Assembly (NCBI GenBank): GCA_003157575.1
Contig: PMKA01000422.1
Coordinates: 1 to 5,874 of the forward strand
DNA: 5,874 nucleotides
Reading direction: 5' to 3'
From: Opitutia bacterium
GTDB taxonomy: Bacteria; Verrucomicrobiota; Verrucomicrobiia; Opitutales; Opitutaceae
Below the pieces are notes generated by a model that saw only the letters and a program-made list of their open reading frames with translations, was not told the origin of the DNA and ran no database searches. Shown here in pieces: positions 1-5,360 of the stretch. Positions within the stretch are counted from its first letter, which is position 1. Each line of letters opens with the position of its first letter. The position numbers and the translations under genes are program-made.

Positions 1-1161
1 GGCATCGACGTACCCCTGAACACCCACCGATCCCGCGAACGTGGTCACAGTGCCGGTCGAATCGATCTTCCGGATAACATGGTTGTACGTATCCGTCACG
101 AAGATGTTGCCGCTGGAGTCGAGCGCGAGAGAGGTGGGGCCGTTGAACTCGGCGTTGGTCCCGATGCCGTTCAGGGTGCCCGCCACACCCGGTCTGCCCG
201 CAACGGTCGTGACCGTCTTGTCCGGCAGAGAAATCTTCCGGACGGTGTTGTTTATCGAATCGGCGATAAAAAGGCTTCCATCGCTTCCGAAGGCGACTGC
301 GGTCGGATATGCGAACCTGGCGGCGGTTCCGACTCCGTCCGTGGTCCCGCGGACTCCCGCCAGACCGGCCACCGTCGTCACAAACCCGTTTGTGTCGATC
401 TTCCGGATGATATGGTTCCCCATGTCGGCCACATAAATGTTCCCGGATTTGTCCACTGCCGAGCTGTTCGGCTGTTCGAAGCGGGCGTTGGTTCTGTCCG
501 TATCCGTGGTGCTGCCCGCACTGGGCATCATGCCGGTGCCCGCAATCGTCGTTACTGCGCCAGACGGATCGATCCTTCGAACCGTGTTGTTTCCGGTGTC
601 GGTCAAATAAAGATAGACGCTTCCGGAGGATTCGTCTGCGGTGATCGACATCGGCTGGCTGAAGCGGGCAGCCGTGCCCACCCCGTCTGCGATCCCTACG
701 ATCCCGGCGGCGCCGGCAAACGTCGTGACGACGCCAGAGGGAGTGATCAGGCGGATTGTGTCATTTCCGCTGTCGGCCACATACAGGTTGTCCTTCGAAT
801 CGATGGTTATGCCTGTCGGATTGGAGAACTGTGCGGCGGTGCCTGTTCCGTCAGCGCTTCCGGCAATGCCGGCCTGACCCGCGAACGTCGAAACCGTCGT
901 CCCGTCCGCCGAAACCATCCGGATGGTGTGATTCCCCGTGTCCGCCAGAAAGGTGTTCCCCAGACTGTCGGTCACGACCCCGCACGGGTGGAAGAAACCG
1001 GCGGAGCCAGCAGGGCCGTCCTGGGTCCCCGTGGGTGGTATCCCCCATGCGTTGTCCGCGCTAAACGTGTAGGCAGTGTAGTTCGTCTGGGCTGAGAGGA
1101 GTCCGGGCAGGAAGGCCGCGGAAAGAAGGAAAGCGTGGTGTAGGCGCAGAGGAAGCCACAT
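1..1161 (-). CDS. Secreted NHL-repeat beta-propeller protein (C-terminus beyond left edge)
   Basis: The reading frame is open from the ATG at 1161 to the left edge, giving 387 residues without a stop. The first 24 residues form a Sec signal peptide: MWLPLRLHH, a hydrophobic core FLLSAAFLPGLL, then a likely signal peptidase I site after LSA (LSA|QT), so the protein is probably exported. After it come six copies of an NHL-type blade motif of the form (Y/F)(V/I/L)(A/T)D..N..(I/V)R at about residues 71, 127, 185, 243, 298 and 354, spaced 55-58 residues. They are joined by 'TT.AG..G..G..DG.GT.A.F..P' linkers. A further linker begins at the window edge, so at least one more blade is expected. NHL propellers usually act as binding scaffolds; no catalytic domain is visible here, and the ligand is unknown. 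An unseen C-terminal part could add an anchor or an Ig-like domain. No good Shine-Dalgarno precedes the ATG; the start is chosen because it yields the signal peptide. Confidence 0.93.
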   Translation of the reverse strand, partial: MWLPLRLHHAFLLSAAFLPGLLSAQTNYTAYTFSADNAWGIPPTGTQDGPAGSAGFFHPCGVVTDSLGNTFLADTGNHTIRMVSADGTTVSTFAGQAGIAGSADGTGTAAQFSNPTGITIDSKDNLYVADSGNDTIRLITPSGVVTTFAGAAGIVGIADGVGTAARFSQPMSITADESSGSVYLYLTDTGNNTVRRIDPSGAVTTIAGTGMMPSAGSTTDTDRTNARFEQPNSSAVDKSGNIYVADMGNHIIRKIDTNGFVTTVAGLAGVRGTTDGVGTAARFAYPTAVAFGSDGSLFIADSINNTVRKISLPDKTVTTVAGRPGVAGTLNGIGTNAEFNGPTSLALDSSGNIFVTDTYNHVIRKIDSTGTVTTFAGSVGVQGYVDA

Positions 1162-1469
1162 GATTAGGTTAGGTTGGGTGTTCCGAAGAAAGGGATGTCT
1201 CAGGGATGGAAGAGGCCGCAGCTTCAGGATCAGATGTAGACGGGCAGTTCAGGCAATTGTTTCATATAACGCGTCCCGATCTTGGGCGCAGGCTCAATCT
1301 CCTTTACCGATCCGGGGGATCGAGTAAAGGGCAGAAGCGCTGGTGTGATCGAAACAGGTGGAGGGATGAATCGCAAGCGCATCTCCCGCATGACTCGAAA
1401 TGCGGCTGTACCGCGGAGTTTTCACGCATCCCGACGGCACTTCAAGGGCCGCAGTCGCCCCTGATCGCA
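1162..1469. other. Intergenic spacer between two minus-strand genes
   Basis: This 308-base stretch separates the stop of the unknown-function gene from the start of the NHL-repeat gene, both on the minus strand. The only strong structure is the inverted repeat at 1301-1330. Short open frames occur on the plus strand, but they are rich in Arg and Ser, match no family I know and lack a well-spaced ribosome-binding site. The promoter of the NHL gene probably lies between the inverted repeat and 1161, but I see no convincing -35/-10 pair there. Confidence 0.6.
1301..1330. repeat. Near-perfect 30-bp inverted repeat; possible terminator or operator
   Basis: The left arm CCTTTACCGATCC (1301-1313) pairs with GGATCG plus GTAAAGG (1317-1322 and 1324-1330), with a GGG loop and a single unpaired A at 1323. 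This gives a 13-bp stem. It lies about 140 bases beyond the stop of the unknown-function gene and about 140 bases before the start of the NHL gene, so it could end transcription of the first. No T-run follows on either strand, so it is not a classic intrinsic terminator. A dyad-symmetric regulator site or a dispersed palindromic repeat are alternatives. The structure itself is read directly; its role is inferred. Confidence 0.55.
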
Positions 1470-2156
1470 TCAACCCTCGTCGTCAATACACCGTCCGAGT
1501 TCTTCCCTGCATTCGTTCATGACGCGGAGCCAGATTTCCCGCAGGTCAAACAAACGGGGGAGTGCGTCATCCCGCCATGTCGAAAATGCCCCCGGCGTCC
1601 TTTCTGCGGGTCTGGCCGCAAGCGCCAGGGTCCGGTTGAGCTCCTCCAAACCGCGCTTGAACAGGCTGATAGCCAGGGCGTAGTCGCCGAGATCGAGGGC
1701 TTGCACCCCCAGCACGGCCTGTTCCTCCCCACGGTACAGGCTCGTCTGCATGGCGAGCGCAGAAGGTTGGGAAACCTTGGCCCCGTCGAACGCGATTCGC
1801 TCCCAGCTGCGCTTCAAGCTCAGGTAAATCGCCTTTGTTGCGATGAAAACCGGGTTTTTGTGCAGCGTGTAGGGCTCGATCGGCGTTGTTCCGGGCGAGT
1901 CCGAGCGATCGTCCTTTGAGAGCACGCTGTCGTCGGTTGTGTCCGTCCCACGCAGCCCGGCCTCCCAGCCCATCAGGTGCGCGACCTCGTCGATCCGCTC
2001 GGAGTGGCCTTTCAGCTGTTCGTAGTACCCAAGGTAACGATGCAGGATGTCGTCTTGTTCCCTGAGATAACCCTCCCAGTCGAACTCGTTCCAAACCAGA
2101 CCGCCGCATTCATCCCAATCGTTTTCCTGGAAGCTTTCCGATTCAAAATCGCTCAT
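1470..2156 (-). CDS. Hypothetical protein, 228 residues, acidic N-terminus and helical C-terminal half
   Basis: I do not recognise a named family. The N-terminus (residues 1-35) is very acidic and rich in Trp, Phe and Tyr (MSDFESESFQENDWDE, then VWNEFDWEGYL). A helical segment follows to about residue 65, with LDEV-like text (ERIDEVAHLMGWE). A polar, probably flexible linker covers about 71-95. The C-terminal half (about 100-222) looks all-helical. Residues 143-180 (EEQAVLGVQALDLGDYALAISLFKRGL and on) read like one TPR-type helical hairpin. No signal peptide follows the ATG at 2156, so a cytoplasmic location is likely. No clear Shine-Dalgarno is present. The frame stays open upstream to a TTG at 2276, which would add 40 residues containing a hydrophobic LLFLAFFAAC stretch resembling a poor lipoprotein signal. 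I prefer the ATG because the extension starts at a rare codon and has shadow-like composition. A clade-restricted conserved protein is my guess. Confidence 0.8.
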   Translation of the reverse strand: MSDFESESFQENDWDECGGLVWNEFDWEGYLREQDDILHRYLGYYEQLKGHSERIDEVAHLMGWEAGLRGTDTTDDSVLSKDDRSDSPGTTPIEPYTLHKNPVFIATKAIYLSLKRSWERIAFDGAKVSQPSALAMQTSLYRGEEQAVLGVQALDLGDYALAISLFKRGLEELNRTLALAARPAERTPGAFSTWRDDALPRLFDLREIWLRVMNECREELGRCIDDEG

Positions 2157-2448
2157 CGCAAGGTGGCTTAATTGGTCCGAGCGGGTGGTTTGGTGGCACG
2201 CGGCAAAAAAAGCAAGGAAAAGCAGGGCGTGCGGGGGCCGGCGGGGTTGCGTGACGAGACTGTCCCTGGAGTGCAAATCCGGCCAGAAGCGGAGAGGGCT
2301 TCCGCCGCGGAGCTGGGGAAGGCCCAGGGCGCGGGCAGGAGGCCCATGGAGGGGCGGGCCACCAGCGATCCAAAGCGTCGCCTGGAAAACGGAAAATTGA
2401 GCAAAATTGTTGATTGCAGAAAATGGCGGACGGGTTGAGACTGCCGGA
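2157..2448. promoter_or_regulatory. Divergent intergenic region with an AT-rich island before the acylphosphatase operon
   Basis: This 292-base region lies between two divergently transcribed genes and should carry promoters for both. Most of it is GC-rich, but about 2385-2425 is clearly AT-rich (GGAAAATTGAGCAAAATTG and on), just before the operon. A TTGAGC at 2397-2402 could act as a -35 box, but the hexamer 17 bases further on (AAAATG, 2420-2425) matches the -10 consensus poorly. On the minus strand a run of seven T near 2204-2210 is another AT-rich spot before the unknown-function gene. The open frames crossing this region on both strands look like chance frames. The promoter assignment is inferred from gene orientation and base composition only. 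Confidence 0.35.
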
Positions 2449-2733
2449 ATGTCTTCGGTTTCTGAGGTACACCATGAGATCGTGCATTATTCCGGAAGGG
2501 TGCAGGGAGTCGGGTTCCGCTATACGACCGTCCTGCTTTCCAAGGGATACGATGTGTCCGGGGTCGTTCAAAACCTCGCGGACGGGCGCGTGCGCATGGA
2601 GGTCGAAGGCGAAAAGGACGAGGTGAACGCCTTTCTGGCGGCGATCGAGGAACGGATGCAGGGTTACGTCCGCCACGTCGACAGGGAGGGCGGGAGAAGG
2701 GCGCCCCAGTTCAGCGGTTTCGCCGTTCGTTGA
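2449..2733 (+). CDS. acyP: Acylphosphatase
   Basis: This 94-residue protein has the normal length and complete signature of the acylphosphatase family, which hydrolyses the carboxyl-phosphate bond of small acyl phosphates such as acetyl phosphate or 1,3-bisphosphoglycerate in the cytoplasm. The phosphate-binding loop is GRVQGVGFRYTT (residues 16-27), with the expected catalytic arginine at R24. The second motif is VVQNLADGRVRMEVEG (39-54), with the expected catalytic asparagine at N42. The C-terminal part (SGFAVR) fits the last strand of the alpha/beta ferredoxin-like fold. The ATG at 2449 is chosen because it gives the usual short leader before the first strand; a TTG at 2407 would add 14 unrelated residues. 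The ribosome-binding site is weak. It is the first gene of a tight operon, and its TGA overlaps the ribosome-binding site of the ABC ATPase gene, so translational coupling is likely. Whether it acts with the transporter is unknown. Confidence 0.95.
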   Translation: MSSVSEVHHEIVHYSGRVQGVGFRYTTVLLSKGYDVSGVVQNLADGRVRMEVEGEKDEVNAFLAAIEERMQGYVRHVDREGGRRAPQFSGFAVR

Positions 2734-2736
2734 GGG
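2732..2736 (+). promoter_or_regulatory. Ribosome-binding site GAGGG overlapping the acylphosphatase stop codon
   Basis: GAGGG lies five bases before the GTG at 2742 and shares two bases with the TGA (2731-2733) of the acylphosphatase gene. It decides the start of the ATPase gene in favour of GTG 2742 over the in-frame TTG at 2730, which would lie before this site. The arrangement suggests that ribosomes ending on the first gene restart on the second. Confidence 0.65.
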
Positions 2737-2741
2737 CCGCC

Positions 2742-3608
2742 GTGAATGCCGTGGAACTCGAGGGAATTTCGAAGGTGTTCCGCCCCGGACTGTGCGGAGC
2801 GCCGGTGTGCGCGCTCCAGGGAATAGATCTTTGCATACCGGAAGGTGAAACCGTGGGCCTGCTTGGAGCGAACGGTTCCGGGAAGAGCACGCTGCTCAAG
2901 ATCGTCCTCGGTCTGATTTCTCCAACGGCTGGCATTTGCCGGGTTTTGGGGTGCGCCTGCGACTCCGCAGGGGCGCACTCCGCCTTGGGATACCTTCCTG
3001 AAGTGCCGGAATTCTACCCATTTCTGACGGGGACCGAGCTTGTCCGCTTCTTTGCGGGGCTCGCGGGCCTGACCGGCGCGATCAAGGAGAACCGGGTCCG
3101 GGATGCGATCGCACTCGTGGGCATGGAGGCTGTTTCGGGCCGCCGTGTCGGCACCTATTCGCGGGGGATGAAGCAACGGATCGGTCTTGCGCAGGCGTTG
3201 GTGGCCGAGCCCAGGCTTGTGATCCTCGACGAGCCCACGGCCAACCTTGATCCGGAAGGCGTGGCTGACGTCTGCGAAGTTGTCCGTCGCATCCGATCGG
3301 GCGGCGGGACCATCCTGCTCAGTTCCCACCAGCTGGAACAGATTGAGGGACTGTGCACCCGGGTTGTGCTGCTCAGGCGCGGCCGGCTCGTGGCTTCCGG
3401 CACGATGGACGAACTCGTGCAGCCGTTCGCGGAGGAGGCACTGGTCGTGGAGGCGCTTTCCGAGGCGGATCGACCCGAGCTTCAAGCCTGGCTGGCGGGG
3501 CGCGGAGCACGCCTGCTGGCTTCTCCGGCCCCGCGGCGCAGCGGACTTGAACGGGCTTATCTGGCGGCGGTGCGTCGCAGCCGTATGGATGAGGAGCCGG
3601 TCCGATGA
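2742..3608 (+). CDS. ABC transporter ATP-binding protein (ABC-2 type, CcmA/DRI-like)
   Basis: This 288-residue cytoplasmic ATPase powers the membrane partner encoded next. All nucleotide-binding motifs are present in order: Walker A GANGSGKST (residues 42-50), a Q-loop region GYLPEVPEFYPFLTG (83-97) with Glu in place of Gln, as is common in this subfamily, the signature YSRGMKQR (139-146), Walker B LVILDEPTANLD (159-170) with catalytic E164, and the H-loop histidine H196 in LLSSHQLEQIE. The C-terminal 60-70 residues (from about 220) form the variable regulatory tail typical of ABC-2 ATPases. The GTG start is chosen for the GAGGG site five bases upstream. The gene begins eight bases after the acylphosphatase stop, and its own stop overlaps the permease start as ATGA. 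The substrate cannot be deduced; drug, lipid, polysaccharide or protein-related export are all possible in this broad family. Confidence 0.96.
   Translation: MNAVELEGISKVFRPGLCGAPVCALQGIDLCIPEGETVGLLGANGSGKSTLLKIVLGLISPTAGICRVLGCACDSAGAHSALGYLPEVPEFYPFLTGTELVRFFAGLAGLTGAIKENRVRDAIALVGMEAVSGRRVGTYSRGMKQRIGLAQALVAEPRLVILDEPTANLDPEGVADVCEVVRRIRSGGGTILLSSHQLEQIEGLCTRVVLLRRGRLVASGTMDELVQPFAEEALVVEALSEADRPELQAWLAGRGARLLASPAPRRSGLERAYLAAVRRSRMDEEPVR
3591..3596 (+). promoter_or_regulatory. Ribosome-binding site GAGGAG for the permease gene
   Basis: GAGGAG lies eight bases before the ATG at 3605, inside the last codons of the ATPase gene. It is the strongest Shine-Dalgarno match in the operon and supports this start, which overlaps the upstream stop codon. 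Confidence 0.65.
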
Positions 3609-4447
3609 GCGCGGACGTGTCGTCGTCGGCAGGCCGGTTGACGGTGATTGCGGCCAACACCTTCCGGGAGTCCGTCAGGCAGCGGTTCTTTGTGCTGCCG
3701 GCTCTTGCCGCCACCGCAGTGGGCGTCGCGGCCTGGTGGTTGCGCGACTGCAGTCCGATCGCATCCCGGGAGAAGTTTCTGTTCGATGCGGGCATTGGCG
3801 CGTTGACGTTCTTCGGGGCGGTTGTGGCTGTTGTCGCGGTGGCTGAATCGTTTCTGGGCGAGATCGAACGGAAGACCATCCTCGCCGTCCTCTCCAGGCC
3901 GGTGCGCAGGGGAGAGTTTGTTCTGGGAAAACTGTGTGGAATCCTCGTGCTGCTCCTGGCGTTTTGCGCGGCGGGGACCGGATTCATGGCCGGGCTTCTT
4001 CGATGGGAGCAGACAGTGTCCGGGGGGCCGCTGGCGGAAGGAGCGTTTGTCGGGACCGGACACGTCACGTTCTTTGCCGTGATCGCCTGCGGCCTGGTGC
4101 AGTGGCTGCGATGCGCAGTCCTGGCTGCGTTGACCCTGTTTATCTCGAGCTATGTCCGGGGAACCTTGCTCGCGGTGATGACGGGTTTCGCCGCCCTTGT
4201 CGTCTGCAACCTGCCTTCGCTGGCAGGAGAGGCCGTTCAGGCATCCGGAGCGGGATGGTTGAAATGTGCGGCTGGCGCCATCGGGTATGTTGTCCCTGAC
4301 TTTAACCTCTACGACGTTGCCGACGGCATCGCCATCGGCGGCACGGTTTCCGTCGGATACCTTATGGGAATCGCGCTCTACTCGGCGGCATACGTGGGCT
4401 TGTTTGCCTCGCTGGCCATCCTTTGTTTCCGGCATCGTGAACTCTAG
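3605..4447 (+). CDS. ABC transporter permease (ABC-2 type, six predicted membrane helices)
   Basis: This 280-residue inner-membrane protein is the membrane half of the transporter. A short cytoplasmic N-terminus with an amphipathic stretch (ANTFRESVRQRFF, residues 17-29) leads into about six hydrophobic segments, near 28-46, 62-82, 108-132, 153-181, 186-203 and 252-275. The loop ESFLGEIERKTILAVLSRPV (81-100), followed by RRGEFVLGK, is a hallmark of NosY-like ABC-2 permeases and is expected to contact the ATPase. A PDFNLYDVAD segment (231-240) before the last helix is also typical. The ATG overlaps the ATPase stop by four bases and has a good ribosome-binding site eight bases upstream. The final 11 bases overlap the next gene. 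One permease gene and one ATPase gene suggest a dimer of each. The family assignment is firm; the transported substrate is unknown. Confidence 0.92.
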   Translation: MSADVSSSAGRLTVIAANTFRESVRQRFFVLPALAATAVGVAAWWLRDCSPIASREKFLFDAGIGALTFFGAVVAVVAVAESFLGEIERKTILAVLSRPVRRGEFVLGKLCGILVLLLAFCAAGTGFMAGLLRWEQTVSGGPLAEGAFVGTGHVTFFAVIACGLVQWLRCAVLAALTLFISSYVRGTLLAVMTGFAALVVCNLPSLAGEAVQASGAGWLKCAAGAIGYVVPDFNLYDVADGIAIGGTVSVGYLMGIALYSAAYVGLFASLAILCFRHREL

Positions 4448-5228
4448 TTTCAGGACGCTCGCGATCGCTCTTGCGGGGCTGGCATTTGGCTCTGTCGCGT
4501 TGTCGCCGCTGCGGGGGGTCGTCAGGAATGAGGTCGAAAAACAATGGAATGTCTGCGGAAGCCGCCGGCCGCGACAGGTTGCGGTGCGCTGGGCTGACGC
4601 AGCGATACCAGGGGGGCTTCGCGCGCTGGCGGCTGACGGGCTTTGGCTCAAGGTTTATTCGGCGTGGGCGGCGCAGGACGCGCCGCGGACTGAGATGTTG
4701 ATCCAGCTGACCACGATGGTGGATGACCGGCCCCTGGAGTTCTGGATCAACGGAGCCCGGATCATCGCATGCGATATTCCCGAATGGAGGCTTTCCGCAG
4801 GCGAACCGGACCGGACTCCCTCCGAGGTGCGAAGGCGTGTCGTTCAGGCGCACGCGTGCGCCGCACTACGGTATCTTGAATCCGCCCGCAGCTGCCACCC
4901 GGACAGCGCGGCAATCTGGGTGGAGATGGGAAACCTCCAGCTTTACCGGCTTCGGGATCCAGCTTTGGCGGCGGAATCGTACCGGCATGCGGCGGAATTG
5001 CCGGGCGCGCCCTATTATGCGGCCAGGATCTATGCGGAACTCTTGCGCAGGCTGGGTCGCGATCAGGCGGCGTATGCCTGGCTGATCCGGATACATCCGA
5101 CATTGCCGGCTGACGACGAGGCCGCCATGTCTGCTCTCGTCCTTTGGCGGATTAGGGAGCTGGAGGCGAAATTGGGTGTGCCGGCCCGGGAAAGATACAG
5201 ACCTCCGTTGAGTTCTCCGGTGAATTGA
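4437..5228 (+). CDS. Membrane-anchored TPR-like helical protein, likely partner of the ABC transporter
   Basis: This 263-residue protein begins with a short polar end and a hydrophobic stretch (residues 6-24, RTLAIALAGLAFGSVALS), followed by PLRGVVR. That fits an uncleaved signal anchor or a signal peptide placing the rest outside the inner membrane. Residues 55-120 hold a conserved-looking block (LAADGLWLKVYSAWAAQD, then FWINGARIIACDIPEW). Residues 136-225 form TPR-like helical pairs: AALRYLESARSCHPDSAAIW, NLQLYRLRDPALAAESYRHA and YAARIYAELLRRLGRDQAAY. The GTG at 4437 is the only start that keeps the hydrophobic N-terminus; it overlaps the permease gene by 11 bases and has no clear ribosome-binding site, so translation probably depends on coupling. 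From the operon I infer an accessory or substrate-handling subunit on the outer face of the membrane. It might instead act separately. I do not know a named family for it. Confidence 0.85.
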   Translation: MNSSFRTLAIALAGLAFGSVALSPLRGVVRNEVEKQWNVCGSRRPRQVAVRWADAAIPGGLRALAADGLWLKVYSAWAAQDAPRTEMLIQLTTMVDDRPLEFWINGARIIACDIPEWRLSAGEPDRTPSEVRRRVVQAHACAALRYLESARSCHPDSAAIWVEMGNLQLYRLRDPALAAESYRHAAELPGAPYYAARIYAELLRRLGRDQAAYAWLIRIHPTLPADDEAAMSALVLWRIRELEAKLGVPARERYRPPLSSPVN

Positions 5229-5360
5229 ATGTGTCTGGAAGGACCGCTTGTGCATTTTCTGCGCGTCTGCGCGCGACGCCGTCCTCGGTGAAAACCGGAC
5301 CGATGTCCGATTTACCCGCCGAGATTTATCGGATCTATGCCTCGGTTCTGCGCCGCGGCG
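5229..5360. other. Spacer between convergent genes
   Basis: These 132 bases separate the end of the four-gene plus-strand operon from the end of the minus-strand phosphatase gene, so any control element here should be a terminator. I see no classic hairpin plus T-run. There is a loopless palindrome CGCCGCGGCG at 5351-5360 followed by TTATT. Just inside the phosphatase gene, GGAGG and CCTCC (5366-5388) could pair around a 13-base loop before GCTTTT, a weak plus-strand terminator candidate. A TCCGAT/ATCGGA pair near 5308-5335 is too short and widely spaced to count. Confidence 0.4.

Noticed and set aside
79..1095. Long plus-strand open frame of 338 codons opposite the NHL gene
   Set aside because: It is an antisense shadow: the minus strand encodes six well-spaced NHL blades and a signal peptide, whereas this frame is Arg/Gly/Pro-rich with no recognisable domain.
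1..1161. Periodic DNA similarity about every 165-175 bases, considered as a tandem DNA repeat or CRISPR-like array
   Set aside because: The period equals one NHL blade and the similarity follows codons, so it is a protein repeat.
1366..1464. Small basic open frame (32 residues) after a GGAGGG in the spacer
   Set aside because: The GGAGGG runs straight into the ATG, leaving no spacing, and the peptide resembles the arginine-rich shadow frames of GC-rich DNA.
1206..1919. Plus-strand open frame across the spacer and the unknown-function gene
   Set aside because: No family resemblance and it mostly mirrors the minus-strand gene at 1470-2156, whose acidic and aromatic composition looks like a true protein.
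2397..2425. TTGAGC with AAAATG 17 bases later as a sigma-70 promoter
   Set aside because: The -10 hexamer matches the consensus at only two positions, so it is noted only as part of an AT-rich upstream region and not called as a promoter.
2143..2676. Minus-strand open frame across the divergent region and the acylphosphatase
   Set aside because: Pro/Arg-rich shadow opposite a clear acylphosphatase; no start signal and no domain.
3557..4651. 364-codon minus-strand open frame opposite the permease
   Set aside because: Composition is Arg/Gln/Ser-rich and domain-free, while the plus strand encodes a typical six-helix ABC-2 permease.
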